A stretch of 64,000 nucleotides of DNA from Rhodobacteraceae bacterium WFHF2C18 (GTDB lineage Bacteria; Pseudomonadota; Alphaproteobacteria; Rhodobacterales; Rhodobacteraceae). Positions within the stretch are counted from its first letter, which is position 1, and every line of letters begins with the position of its first letter. Positions 27,162-36,621 of the stretch are shown here, piece after piece. Position numbers and translations under genes: made by a program. The stretch lies in NCBI GenBank assembly GCA_002166865.1, contig NHTQ01000003.1, positions 62,001 through 126,000 on the forward strand, given 5' to 3'. Below the pieces are notes generated by a model. The model had not been told where the DNA came from and ran no database searches. It worked only from the letters and a program-made list of their open reading frames with translations.

Positions 27162-27356
27162 AATGTCTCCTCCCTTGTCCGCCTGCGCGAACCGATCACC
27201 CTTGCCGGCGATTCCTCCTCCGTCAAAAGTGCCGAGGTGACGGTCGTCGTCAATCATTTCCTGATCATTTCGCAATCCTTACGAATTGTAACAGGGTGGC
27301 GGGGGGCTTTGCGCCCCTGCCCAACGGTGCTAGCGAATGGGAAAAGAGACAACGCC

Positions 27357-29264
27357 ATGACCCCCGCTCCTACCGATACAGACACGATGACCATGGCGGG
27401 CCTGAACCTGATCCAGCAGGCCCTGTCGATCTACGACGCCAACCTGCGGCTGGCCGTGTGCAACCAGCGGTTCCAGGAGATGTTCGCCCTGCCCGATCAC
27501 CTGGTCACGCCAGGGGCGAGCTTCGCCGACACGATCCGCCACCTGGCCGAGCGGGGCGATTACGGCGACGTGGGCGATGTGGCGGCCTTCGTGCGGGCGC
27601 GCGTCGACCAGGCCCGCGCCTTCGAGCCGCACTACATGGAACGCACCCGCGCCAACGGCCGCACGATCAGCGTGGAGGGCACGCCCCTGCCCGAGGGCGG
27701 CTGGGTCACGGTCTATACCGACATCACCCGCACCAAGCGGCAAGAGGCGCTGCTGCGCGCGCGCTCGGCGGAACTGTCGGACCAGCTTCTGAGCTATTCC
27801 GAGGAACTGGCGGCGACGAACCGCGAATTGTCGGCCACGATCACCGCACTGGAAGAGGCCAAGCGGCAGCTCACGGCCTCGGAGGCGCGCACGCGTCTGA
27901 CGACGGAAATGATGCCGGCCCATATCGCCCACGTCGGCCGGGACCGGCGCTACACCTATTCCAACCGTCGGCTGAGCACCGTGATGCCCGGCTCGCAGAG
28001 CGACCCCGTCGGCCTGCACGCTCGCGACGCCCTGGGCGAAGAGACCTTTGCCGTCATCGCGCCCTACCTCGACCGCGCGGATCGGGGCGAACCCTCGGTT
28101 TTCGAATTCACGCACGAGCCCAGTTCCCGGCGGATCCGCGTGGCCTTCACCCCCGACGAGACCGAGGGCGGCGTCTACATCCTGTCGATGGACATCACCG
28201 AGGAGGCGCAGACCCGGGCCGCCCTGCAGCAGACCCGGCGGCGCGAGATGGCCGCGCAGCTGACCAGCGGGCTGGCCCACGACTTCTCCAACCTGCTGAC
28301 GATCATCCTTGGCCTGCAGTCCAAGCTCCAGCGGATGGACCTGCCCGCCGGCGCCGAAGAGATGGTCGCCGGCACCCTGGCGGCGGCACGGCGCGGGGGC
28401 GGGCTGCTGAACCGGATCGCCGACATGACCGGCCCGCGCGAACATGCGCCCGTACCCACTGATCTGGCGAACTTCCTGGGCGACCTGGAAACGCTGGCGC
28501 GCTCCACCCTGCCCGACGCCGTGACGCTGACCGTGAACAACCTGGCCGGGTCGGGCGCCTTCCTGCTGGATGCGGCAATGTTGCAGGATTCGCTTCTGAA
28601 CCTGGTCATCAACGCGCGCGATGCCTGCGGCCCGCGCGGCCGGATCGACCTGACGGCGCGGCTGGTGCAGGACACCTGGCTGGAGTTCACGATCAGCGAC
28701 ACCGGGCCCGGATTCTCCGACGAGGCGCTGGCCCACGCGCTCGACCCCTTCTTCACCACCAAGGGGGGCGAGGGATCCGGCCTGGGGCTGTCGATGGTCT
28801 ATGACATGACAAAGCTGGCCGGCGGGCGGGTGACGCTGAACAACACGGACACGGGCGGGCAGGTGACATTGCGCCTGCCGCTGCGCCGCGCCGACCGCCC
28901 CGGCGACCCGGGGCTGGTGCTGCTGGTGGAGGACAGCCCGGACCTGCGCGGCGCAGTGCGCGACATGCTGCGCGAGGCCGGCCACGCCGTGGTCGAGGCG
29001 GCCAGCGCCGGGGAGGCGCTGGCGCTTTTGCCCGACCTTCCGGAGATCTCGGCGCTTCTGTCCGACATATCGCTGGAGGGCGCGCGCACGGGCCTGGACC
29101 TGATCGACGCGCTACCCGAGGGGCACTGCCCGGCCTACCTGATGACCTCGCTGCCGCCCGACGATCCTCTGCACCGCGCTGCCCGCGCCCGCGCGCCGGT
29201 CCTGCGCAAGCCCTTTACCTCGGCGCAGCTTGATGCCTTCCTTGCCGGGGGGGGCGCGCCATGA
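27357..29264 (+). CDS. Hybrid sensor histidine kinase (PAS-PAS-HisKA-HATPase-REC), soluble
   Basis: A 635-residue kinase without membrane helices. Residues 12-130 are a PAS_7-type domain (IYDANLRLAVCNQRFQEMF), followed by a coiled coil (about 130-180) and a second PAS (about 180-285). The dimerisation helix has the phospho-acceptor in GLAHDFSNLL. The ATPase has NLVINARDA, DTGPGF and GSGLGLSM. A C-terminal receiver (LVLLVEDSPDLRG, phospho-Asp in LLSDISLEG, Lys in RKPFT) completes a hybrid. It overlaps the response regulator gene by four bases. Its divergence from the acid-uptake operon suggests it senses a related cytoplasmic signal; this is inference. Confidence 0.92.
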   Translation: MTPAPTDTDTMTMAGLNLIQQALSIYDANLRLAVCNQRFQEMFALPDHLVTPGASFADTIRHLAERGDYGDVGDVAAFVRARVDQARAFEPHYMERTRANGRTISVEGTPLPEGGWVTVYTDITRTKRQEALLRARSAELSDQLLSYSEELAATNRELSATITALEEAKRQLTASEARTRLTTEMMPAHIAHVGRDRRYTYSNRRLSTVMPGSQSDPVGLHARDALGEETFAVIAPYLDRADRGEPSVFEFTHEPSSRRIRVAFTPDETEGGVYILSMDITEEAQTRAALQQTRRREMAAQLTSGLAHDFSNLLTIILGLQSKLQRMDLPAGAEEMVAGTLAAARRGGGLLNRIADMTGPREHAPVPTDLANFLGDLETLARSTLPDAVTLTVNNLAGSGAFLLDAAMLQDSLLNLVINARDACGPRGRIDLTARLVQDTWLEFTISDTGPGFSDEALAHALDPFFTTKGGEGSGLGLSMVYDMTKLAGGRVTLNNTDTGGQVTLRLPLRRADRPGDPGLVLLVEDSPDLRGAVRDMLREAGHAVVEAASAGEALALLPDLPEISALLSDISLEGARTGLDLIDALPEGHCPAYLMTSLPPDDPLHRAARARAPVLRKPFTSAQLDAFLAGGGAP

Positions 29265-29962
29265 GCGCGCCGCTGATCACGATCCTCGATGACGAGCCGG
29301 CGATCCGCAGCATGCTGGCCGACGCGCTGGAAGAGGCGGGGTTCCGCACCCGCGCCTTCGCCCGCGCCACCGAGTTCGAGGCCGCGCTGCGCACCGCCAC
29401 GCCGGATGTCTGCCTGGTGGACCTGTCCTTGCCCGACCGCGACGGGCTGACGCTCGTGCACCGGCTGGCGCTGGAACGGGGGGCGGCGGTCATCATCATC
29501 TCGGGCCGTGCGGAAGTGCAGGATCGCGTCACCGGCCTGGAACTGGGCGCGGACGACTACATCATCAAACCCTTTGATCCGGCCGAAGTGGTCGCCCGAA
29601 TCCGCGCCCGCCTGCGCCGCGATGCCCCCGTGGCCCCGGGCGGCGCGACCGCGCGTTTCAACGGCTGGGTCGCACATTTCGACCGCTACGTCCTGCAGGA
29701 CGAGACAGGGGCCGAGACCCCGTTTTCCCACGCCGAGGGCGAGGTCCTGCGCTTGTTCCTGGAACGGCCCAAGCGGCTGATCTCGCGGCAGGCCATGCAG
29801 GAGGCCCTGGGCGGGGCGGCGGGTGACAGCTTCGACCGGGCGATGGACGTCCGCATTTCGCGCCTGCGCACCAAGCTGCGCGAGGACCCAAAGAACCCCC
29901 GCCTTATCAAGACGATATACGGGGCCGGCTACATCTTCCTCGGCGATGTGAGCTGGAACTGA
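29261..29962 (+). CDS. OmpR-family response regulator
   Basis: A 233-residue regulator. Receiver: ILDDEPAIR (acidic pair), phospho-Asp in CLVDLSLPD, Ser in IIISGR, Lys in IIKPFD. A winged-helix DNA-binding domain follows (about 130-230) with DVRISRLRTKLREDPKNPRLIKTIYGAGYIF, the standard recognition helix and wing. It is translationally coupled to the hybrid kinase and should be its phosphorylation target. No binding site is evident by eye. Confidence 0.95.
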   Translation: MSAPLITILDDEPAIRSMLADALEEAGFRTRAFARATEFEAALRTATPDVCLVDLSLPDRDGLTLVHRLALERGAAVIIISGRAEVQDRVTGLELGADDYIIKPFDPAEVVARIRARLRRDAPVAPGGATARFNGWVAHFDRYVLQDETGAETPFSHAEGEVLRLFLERPKRLISRQAMQEALGGAAGDSFDRAMDVRISRLRTKLREDPKNPRLIKTIYGAGYIFLGDVSWN

Positions 29963-30082
29963 CCGGCTGTCGCCTTTCTGGCATCGGCTCATCGGAGCGC
30001 GGCGGGGATTGATCGGGAACACCCCGCGTCACGAGACGTTACCCTGCCATGTAGCGTATCTGTGAGCAGAGGGGGCAAGGCC

Positions 30083-31348
30083 ATGACAAGGAGCGTCGCC
30101 ATCGTCGGTTTCCAGGAGGACAGCCGTGAATACCTGGAGGACAGCCTGCGCACGGACGTGCATTTCTTCAATGCCGTCAGCCGCGCGGAGTCCATCGTCT
30201 GGACGCCCGACTATCCCTTCGGCGAACGGGTGGAAACGGGGTACGCGCGGCTGAAGGATGCCGCGGCCGAGGGTATCATGACCTACTGGGACTTTCCCGC
30301 CTCGATGCTGACGGCCTTCATCGCCGAACGCGCCGGCCTGCCCTATGCCGGCACCTCCGCCGTGATGCAGTGCGAGCACAAGTACTGGTTCCGGCAGCAG
30401 CAAAGCAAGGTGACGGACACGCCGGGATTCTGCGCCTTCGATCCCTTCGCCGACGATCCCCTGGCGCAGATCGACCTCGACTATCCGTTCTGGATCAAGC
30501 CGGTTGTGGGTCATTCCTCGATGCTGGGATTCGAGATCCAGAGCGAGGAGGATTTCGCCGAAGCCCTGTCCGAGATCCGCGAGGGGATCGAGCTGCTGAC
30601 GCGGCCGTTCCGCTATCCGCTGGACAACGTCGATATGCCGAAGGACATCGCGGATCTGGGCGCGACCTGCTGCCTGGCCGAAGAGATCATCTCGCACGGC
30701 GAGCAATACACGCTGGAAGGCTACGTGCGCGACGGCGAGGTCGTGGTCTACGGCGTGGTCGCCTCGATCCGCCACCCCAACGGCCACACCTTCGCGCGGT
30801 ATCAGTATCCCGCACGGCTGCCGAAGGGGGTGGAGGCGCGCATGATCGACACCACCAAGAAGATCCTCGCGCAGATCGGCTATGACGGTTCCCCGTTCAA
30901 CATCGAGTTCTTCTACAACGAGGATACCGGCCGGCTGGACGTGGTGGAGCTGAATTCGCGGCTGTCGCAGTCCCATTCCGACCTTTTCAAGAAGGTGGAC
31001 GGCCAGCCGCATCAGCAGATCGCCGTGGCCCTGGCCCTGGACGAGACGCCGCAGTGGCGGCGCCGCGAAGGCGAATTCGCCATGGCCGCCAAATGCTTCC
31101 TGCGCAAGTTCGAGGACGCCACTGTGACCCGCGTTCCCACCGAAGAGGACTTCGAGCGCCTGCACGCGGAAATGCCGGATGTGCGCGTGGACGTGGCCGT
31201 GCACGAGGGCACGCGGCTGAGCGCGATGGTGGAGCAGGAAAGCTACAGCTACGAGATCGCCGACATCTTCGTGGGCGGTGCCGACGAGGACGAGATCGTC
31301 CGGAAATACGATCGCGCAGTGGAAATCCTCCAGTTCCGATACGAATGA
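30083..31348 (+). CDS. ATP-grasp enzyme, substrate unknown
   Basis: A 421-residue protein with an ATP-grasp fold of the D-Ala-D-Ala ligase/carbamoyl phosphate synthase type. The N-terminal part (1-110) includes TYWDFPASMLTAFIAERAGLPYAGTSA, then HKYWFRQQQSKV introduces the grasp domain, YPFWIKPVVGHSSMLGFEI gives the ATP-binding Lys, and FNIEFFYNEDTGRLDVVELNSRLSQSH holds the metal-binding Glu and Asn. It therefore should ligate a carboxylate to an amine or thiol. I do not recognise a named subfamily. A gtg at 30062 is an alternative start. A G+C hairpin two bases after the stop ends the unit. Confidence 0.85.
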   Translation: MTRSVAIVGFQEDSREYLEDSLRTDVHFFNAVSRAESIVWTPDYPFGERVETGYARLKDAAAEGIMTYWDFPASMLTAFIAERAGLPYAGTSAVMQCEHKYWFRQQQSKVTDTPGFCAFDPFADDPLAQIDLDYPFWIKPVVGHSSMLGFEIQSEEDFAEALSEIREGIELLTRPFRYPLDNVDMPKDIADLGATCCLAEEIISHGEQYTLEGYVRDGEVVVYGVVASIRHPNGHTFARYQYPARLPKGVEARMIDTTKKILAQIGYDGSPFNIEFFYNEDTGRLDVVELNSRLSQSHSDLFKKVDGQPHQQIAVALALDETPQWRRREGEFAMAAKCFLRKFEDATVTRVPTEEDFERLHAEMPDVRVDVAVHEGTRLSAMVEQESYSYEIADIFVGGADEDEIVRKYDRAVEILQFRYE

Positions 31349-31350
31349 TC

Positions 31351-31380
31351 CGGCCCCTGCCCGCCGACCGGCAGGGGCCG
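31351..31380 (+). terminator. Perfect hairpin after the ATP-grasp gene
   Basis: Arms CGGCCCCTGCC and GGCAGGGGCCG are exact complements with an 8-base loop. There is no T-tract, so termination would need Rho or another factor, or the hairpin may simply protect the mRNA 3' end. Confidence 0.55.
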
Positions 31381-31520
31381 CGACCGGTCAAACGCGTCCC
31401 CAGAGCCGAAAAAGCCCGCCATCCCTTCAAACGGGAAGGCAGGCCTGGCAGGCGTTGCGAAACCCGATCTTTGCCAGAGCGCCCGCTGCGGGACCGTCCC
31501 GGCTGAAGCCCGGAAAGGCG

Positions 31521-31877
31521 TTATTCGTCCCAGGGGCGGAGTTCCTCCAGTTGCTGGGCGGTCATCTTGGAGACGTACTGCGCGCCGTTCCATTCCAGCG
31601 CCTCGGCCGGCACGGCCACTTCCGAATCGGCCAGGCCGAAGAAGCCGCCCAGTTCCAGAAGGAAGCCCGCGGGGTGGCCCTTCTCGTCGATGAGGATTTC
31701 CTCGATTTCGGCGATGATCTCGCCGTCATTGTTGAGCACGTCGATATCCTCGGCGCTCTGCATATAGGACGCGTCGCGGAAATCCCGGGGGCCCGCGGCG
31801 CCCTCTTCGGCATCCTGCGCGAAACCCGCTGCGGGCGCGAGCGTCAGGGCCGAGATGACAAGTGTCGTCCGGATCAT
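31521..31877 (-). CDS. Exported PRC-barrel domain protein
   Basis: A 118-residue protein with a signal peptide (about 1-20, ending GFAQD) and one PRC-barrel (about 35-95: IDVLNNDGEIIAEIEEILIDEKG, then SEVAVPAEALEW). GGAGGA precedes ATG 31877. PRC-barrels serve in photosynthetic reaction centre H subunits, RimM and stress proteins; exported single-domain forms are common in alphaproteobacteria and their role is not known. It lies downstream of the formate dehydrogenase gene on the same strand with a 59-base gap. Confidence 0.85.
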   Translation of the reverse strand: MIRTTLVISALTLAPAAGFAQDAEEGAAGPRDFRDASYMQSAEDIDVLNNDGEIIAEIEEILIDEKGHPAGFLLELGGFFGLADSEVAVPAEALEWNGAQYVSKMTAQQLEELRPWDE

Positions 31878-31936
31878 AACATCCTCCTTCTCAGGTCTGG
31901 TCACGATCCGAACGCCACGCGCGGGCGGCGGGTTCC

Positions 31937-34717
31937 CTATTCCGCCGCCACCCGCTCGTCGACCGGTTCGACCTTCACGGCGCAATACTTGAATTCGGGG
32001 ATCTTGCCGTAGGGATCGATCGCGGGATTGGTCAGGATGTTCGCGGCCGCCTCGACATAGGCGAAGGGCAGGAACACCATGTCCGGGGCGATCGCACGGT
32101 CCGCCCGGGCCATCAGGCGGATGCTACCGCGCCGGGTGCTCAGGCGCACGTAATCGCCGGCCTCCAGCCCCATCTTGCGCAGGGTGGAGGGATGCAGCGA
32201 GCAGTTGGCCTCGGGCTCGACCGCGTCCAGCACCTTGGCGCGGCGGGTCATGGACCCGGTGTGCCAATGCTCCAGCTGCCGGCCGGTGGTCAGCACCATC
32301 GGATAGTCCGCATCCGGCATCTCGTCGGGCGGGATGACGCTTGCGGGGGTGAAGCGCGCCCGCCCCTCGCCGCGCGGGAACCCGTCGCCGAAGACCACCG
32401 CCTCGCCGGGGCCCTCGGGATCCTTGCAGGGGTAGGTGACGGCATTCTCGCGCTCCAGCCGCTCCCAGGTGATGTTGTCCAGCGAGCGCATGTTGACCTT
32501 CATCTCAGCAAACACGTCCGCGGGGCTGTCATACTGCCACTGCAGGCCCATCCGGTTGGCCAGATCGACGGTGATCGCCCAGTCCTCGCGCGCGCCGCCC
32601 GGCGGGGGCACGGCCGGCCGGCCCATCTGGACCTGCCGGTTGGTGTTCGTGACGGTGCCCGTCTTCTCGAAAAAGGCCGAGGCGGGCAGGATGACATCGG
32701 CGTAGTTCGCCGTCTCGGTCAGGAAGATGTCCTGCACCACCAGATGCTCCAGCCTTGCTAGCGCCGCGCGGGCGTGATCGACATCCGGGTCGGACATCGC
32801 CGGGTTCTCGCCCAGGATATACATGCCGCGGATCCGATCGGCGTGGACGGCATCCATGATCTCGGTGACGGTCAGACCTTTCTCGTCGCTGAAATCGTCG
32901 GCCCCCCAGACCTCGGTGAAGGCCGAGCGCACCCCGTCGTCGGTCACGGTTTGATAGTCGGGCAGGAACATCGGGATGAGCCCCGCGTCGGACGCGCCCT
33001 GCACGTTGTTCTGGCCACGCAGGGGATGGAGGCCCGTGCCGGGGCGGCCGACGTGGCCGCACATCAGCGCGAGGCTGATGAGGCAGCGCGAGTTGTCGGT
33101 GCCGTGGATGTGCTGCGACACGCCCATGCCCCAGAAGATCATGCCGGCCTGCGCCTTCGCGAATTCGCGCGCGACCTGCCGCAGCGTCTCGGCCGGGATG
33201 CCGCAGAGCGCCTCCATCTTCTCGGGGGGGAACTGGGCCAGGTGTTCCTTTTCGGCCTCCCAGTTCTCGGTGAAGGCCTCGATGTACTGCCGGTCGTAGA
33301 GCCCCTCCTCGACGATCACATGCATCAGCGCGTTCAGCATCGAGACATCCGAGCCCGGCTTGAACTGCAGCATGTGGGTGGCAAACCGGCGCAGCCCCAC
33401 GCCGCGCGGGTCCATCACGATCAGCTTGCCGCCGCGCTTGGTGAACTGCTTGAAATAGGTCGCCGCGACGGGGTGGTTCTCGATCGGGTTGGCGCCGATG
33501 ATGATCGCGACGTCGGCGTTCTCGATCTCGTTGAAGGTGGCCGTCACCCCGCCCGAGCCGATGTTCTCGATCAGCGCGGCGACCGAGGAGGCGTGGCACA
33601 GCCGCGTGCAGTGGTCCACGTTGTTGTGGCCGAAGCCCTGCCGGATGAATTTCTGGAAAAGGTAGGCTTCCTCGTTGGTGCACTTGGCGCTGCCGAAGCC
33701 CGCGACCGCCTTGCCGCCGTGGTCGTCCTTGAGGCGCTTCAGACCGCCCGCCGCGACGTCCAGCGCCTCGTCCCAGTCCGCCTCGCGGAAGAAATCGTGC
33801 CAGTTGGAGGGATCGACGTTCAGCCCCTTGGCCGGCGCGTCCTCGCGCCGGATCAGCGGCCTGGTCAGGCGGTGGTCGTGGTGGATGTAGTCGAAGCCGA
33901 ACCGCCCCTTGACGCACAGCCGCCCCTCGTTGGCGGGGCCGTTGATGCCCTCGACGAATTTCACCTTGTCGTCCTTGACCTTCAGGCTGACCTGGCAGCC
34001 CACCCCGCAGAAGGGGCAGACGCTCTCGACCTCGCGGTCGTAGTCGGCGCTGTCACCGACCTGGTTGTCGTCGACGACCGTGGCCTCCATCAGCGCGCCG
34101 GTGGGGCAGGCCTGCACGCATTCGCCGCAGGCCACGCAGGTCGACTCGCCCATCGGATCGTCGAAGTCGAACACCGGGAAGCTGTCATGCCCGCGCCCGG
34201 CCATGCCGATGACGTCGTTGACCTGCACCTCGCGGCAGGCGCGGACGCACAGGTTGCACTGGATGCAGGCGTCAAGGTTGACGCGCATGGCGACGTGGCT
34301 GTCGTCCAGCAGCGGCACGCGGTCGGATTCCATCGCCGGGAAGCGGCTTTCCGAAACGCCGTTGAGCGCGGCCATGTCCCACAGGTGGGAGGACTTGTCA
34401 TGCGCCGCGTCCTGCGCCGGCTGGTCGGCCAGAAGCATTTCCATGACGGTCTTGCGGGCCTTCTCGGCCCGGTCGGTGGTGGTCTTCACCACCATGCCGT
34501 CGCGGGCCTCGCGGATGCAGGAGGCGACCAGCACGCGCTCGCCCTCCACCTCGACCATGCAGGCCCGGCAGTTCCCGTCGGGCCGGTAGCCGGGGGCGGG
34601 CTTGTGGCACAGGTGCGGAATCACCAGGCCGCAGCCGTGGGCGACCTCCCAGATCGTCTGGCCGGCCTCGGCCTCCACCTCCTGGCCGTCCAGGGTGATG
34701 CGAATCTTCTCGGACAT
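31937..34717 (-). CDS. Molybdenum formate dehydrogenase, alpha (catalytic) subunit
   Basis: A 926-residue bis-MGD enzyme that oxidises formate to CO2. Domains in order: a plant-type [2Fe-2S] domain (1-80, cysteines in CGLVIPHLCHKP, GNCRACM and ASC), a His-Cys iron-sulfur segment, a 2x[4Fe-4S] ferredoxin domain (CIQCNLCVRAC, CVACGECVQAC), and the MopB catalytic domain opening with CPFCGVGC. The molybdenum ligand is Cys374 in HCTRLCHASS, so this is the non-selenium form. The C-terminal cofactor-binding domain includes TTGRQLEHWHTGSMTRR. AAGGAGG precedes ATG 34717. Unlike fds operons, no FdsB/FdsG electron-transfer subunits are adjacent; fdhD and mobA-mobB-moeA lie 17 kb away. Confidence 0.95.
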   Translation of the reverse strand: MSEKIRITLDGQEVEAEAGQTIWEVAHGCGLVIPHLCHKPAPGYRPDGNCRACMVEVEGERVLVASCIREARDGMVVKTTTDRAEKARKTVMEMLLADQPAQDAAHDKSSHLWDMAALNGVSESRFPAMESDRVPLLDDSHVAMRVNLDACIQCNLCVRACREVQVNDVIGMAGRGHDSFPVFDFDDPMGESTCVACGECVQACPTGALMEATVVDDNQVGDSADYDREVESVCPFCGVGCQVSLKVKDDKVKFVEGINGPANEGRLCVKGRFGFDYIHHDHRLTRPLIRREDAPAKGLNVDPSNWHDFFREADWDEALDVAAGGLKRLKDDHGGKAVAGFGSAKCTNEEAYLFQKFIRQGFGHNNVDHCTRLCHASSVAALIENIGSGGVTATFNEIENADVAIIIGANPIENHPVAATYFKQFTKRGGKLIVMDPRGVGLRRFATHMLQFKPGSDVSMLNALMHVIVEEGLYDRQYIEAFTENWEAEKEHLAQFPPEKMEALCGIPAETLRQVAREFAKAQAGMIFWGMGVSQHIHGTDNSRCLISLALMCGHVGRPGTGLHPLRGQNNVQGASDAGLIPMFLPDYQTVTDDGVRSAFTEVWGADDFSDEKGLTVTEIMDAVHADRIRGMYILGENPAMSDPDVDHARAALARLEHLVVQDIFLTETANYADVILPASAFFEKTGTVTNTNRQVQMGRPAVPPPGGAREDWAITVDLANRMGLQWQYDSPADVFAEMKVNMRSLDNITWERLERENAVTYPCKDPEGPGEAVVFGDGFPRGEGRARFTPASVIPPDEMPDADYPMVLTTGRQLEHWHTGSMTRRAKVLDAVEPEANCSLHPSTLRKMGLEAGDYVRLSTRRGSIRLMARADRAIAPDMVFLPFAYVEAAANILTNPAIDPYGKIPEFKYCAVKVEPVDERVAAE

Positions 34718-34901
34718 GCGCGCCTCCTTGCTGGCCTCATGATAAAACATGGGGCCGCGATCGGGAGTCCGCCAATTTCGACACCTACCTGCGTGTTTGC
34801 GCCACTCTCCTGCCCGGAAAATATTTCGCGGCCCCGCCTTTTCCCTCGGCGGGCCCGGCGGTAACGTGCCGGCGTTGCGGAAATGAGAGGGCGTACGACG
34901 C

Positions 34902-35552
34902 GTGGCGGAGATCATCCTGGTACGGCACGGACAGGCGAACAGCCGGGCCGAAAACGAGGCGGAATATGACCGCCTCTCGCCCCTGGGGCGGGAACAGGCC
35001 CGTTGGCTGGGTGCGCATCTGGCCGCGACGAACGGTCATTTCGACCGGGTCGTCACCGGCACGCTGACGCGGCAGCGCGACACCGCCAGCGCCATGGGCT
35101 ACCGGGTCACCGAAGAGGATCCGCGCCTGAACGAGTTGAGCTATTTCAGCCTGGCGCAGGCGATGGAGGCGCAGCACGGCATCCCCGCCCCGCGCGACGC
35201 GCGCGAGTTCGCCACGCATCTGCCGCAGGTGATCGACCACTGGACGCGCGACGGGCTGGAGCAGGTGCCCGAGACCTATGCCGCCTTCGCCGCCCGCGTC
35301 ACCGCGGTGATCGACGAGATCTGCGCACGGCCCGGAAGGGTGCTGGTGGTCACCTCGGGCGGCGTGATCGGCATGACCCTTCGGCATGCCCTGGGGCTGC
35401 AAAACGGCGGCATGGCCAAGGTGATGCTGCAGATCATGAACAGCTCGCTGCATCGGTTCGAGTTCGTGCACGGCCAGTTCATGCTGGCGGGGTTCAACGC
35501 CACGCCGCATCTGGACACCCCCGACCGCGCCCATGCCCGTACCTATGTCTGA
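34902..35552 (+). CDS. Histidine phosphatase family protein
   Basis: A 216-residue enzyme of the phosphoglycerate-mutase-like superfamily. ILVRHGQANSRAEN gives the phospho-acceptor His in RHG; the second catalytic region is VLVVTSGGVIGMT, where the usual His is replaced by Ser-Gly, so activity may be weakened. GTG 34902 is the start; no closer ATG fits. It leads into the saccharopine genes with a 12-base gap, so it may be the first gene of that operon. Substrate unknown. Confidence 0.82.
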   Translation: MAEIILVRHGQANSRAENEAEYDRLSPLGREQARWLGAHLAATNGHFDRVVTGTLTRQRDTASAMGYRVTEEDPRLNELSYFSLAQAMEAQHGIPAPRDAREFATHLPQVIDHWTRDGLEQVPETYAAFAARVTAVIDEICARPGRVLVVTSGGVIGMTLRHALGLQNGGMAKVMLQIMNSSLHRFEFVHGQFMLAGFNATPHLDTPDRAHARTYV

Positions 35553-35564
35553 AGGAGGCCCACC

Positions 35565-36620
35565 ATGACACATCTCTGGGTCCGCGCCGAGACCCGCCCC
35601 AACGAGCAGCGGGTAGGCCTGACGCCCGACGGCGCGGCGCAGCTCGTCGCCCGCGGCATCGCGGTGACGGTGGAGGACAGCCCCACCCGCATCCTGCCGC
35701 TGGAGCCCTACCGCGCGGCCGGGTGCACCATCGCGCCCGCGGGCAGTTGGCCACGGGCCCCGGCAGAGGCCATCATCTTCGGCCTCAAGGAACTGCCCGA
35801 TGACGGCACGCCCCTGCCCCACCGCCACATCATGTTCGGCCACGCCTTCAAGGGCCAGCACGCCGGCCGCCGCCTGCTGGACCGCTTCCGGGCGGGGGGC
35901 GGCACGCTCTACGACCTGGAATACCTGGTCGATGCGGCGGGCCGGCGCGTGGCCGCCTTCGGCTACTGGGCGGGGTATGCCGGCGCGGCCGTCAGCCTCA
36001 AGGCCTGGGCGGCGCAGCACCGCGGCGAGATCTGCCCGGCCGTGGACACATGGCCCGACAAGGCGGCGCTGCTGTCGGATCTGGAGGCCGATCTGGCCGG
36101 CATACCCGAGCGCCCGCGCGCCATCGTGATCGGCGCCCTGGGGCGGGTCGGCACCGGCGCGGCCGACCTGTGCAGCGCCATGGGCGTCACGCCCACGTCG
36201 TGGGACATCGCCGAAACCGCCCAAGGCGGACCTTTTCCCGAAATCCTGGCGCACGAGATCTTTCTCAACTGCATCCTGGCGCGGCCCGGCACACCGGTCT
36301 TCGTGCCCGAAACGGCGCTGACGGCCGAGCGGCGGCTGCGGGTCGTGGGCGACGTGGCCTGCGACCCGGACAGCGATTACAATCCCGTGCCGGTCTATTC
36401 CGCGGCGACCACCTGGGACAGGCCGGTGACGCGGGTTCACGAGCATCCGCCGCTGGATGTCATGGCCATCGACAACCTGCCCTCGCTGCTGCCCAAGGAG
36501 TCCTCGGAGGATTACGCGGCGCAGCTCTTGCCCTCGCTCATGGGCTTGGACAGGCTGGACCAGGGGGTCTGGGCGCGCGCCGAGGCCACGTTCAACGAAA
36601 ACATGGAAGAAGAGGTGTGA
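35565..36620 (+). CDS. Saccharopine dehydrogenase (NAD+, L-lysine-forming type, LYS1/LKR-like)
   Basis: A 351-residue enzyme with the alanine-dehydrogenase-like N-terminal domain (WVRAETRPNEQRVGLTPDGA) and Rossmann part (AIVIGALGRVGTGAADLC). It interconverts lysine plus 2-oxoglutarate with saccharopine. VGDVACDPDSDYNPVPVY and VMAIDNLPSLLPKESSEDY are family blocks near the C-terminus. GGAGG precedes ATG 35565, and one base separates its stop from the next start. With the following gene it forms a complete two-enzyme saccharopine route. In plants and animals these activities are fused; separate genes in bacteria have been linked to lysine breakdown and osmotic stress. Confidence 0.9.
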   Translation: MTHLWVRAETRPNEQRVGLTPDGAAQLVARGIAVTVEDSPTRILPLEPYRAAGCTIAPAGSWPRAPAEAIIFGLKELPDDGTPLPHRHIMFGHAFKGQHAGRRLLDRFRAGGGTLYDLEYLVDAAGRRVAAFGYWAGYAGAAVSLKAWAAQHRGEICPAVDTWPDKAALLSDLEADLAGIPERPRAIVIGALGRVGTGAADLCSAMGVTPTSWDIAETAQGGPFPEILAHEIFLNCILARPGTPVFVPETALTAERRLRVVGDVACDPDSDYNPVPVYSAATTWDRPVTRVHEHPPLDVMAIDNLPSLLPKESSEDYAAQLLPSLMGLDRLDQGVWARAEATFNENMEEEV

Positions 36621-36621
36621 G

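Noticed and set aside
32774-34864. A 696-codon plus-strand open frame opposite the formate dehydrogenase gene.
   Set aside because: Shadow of the real gene; repetitive Val/Leu/Ala/His composition and no recognisable motif.
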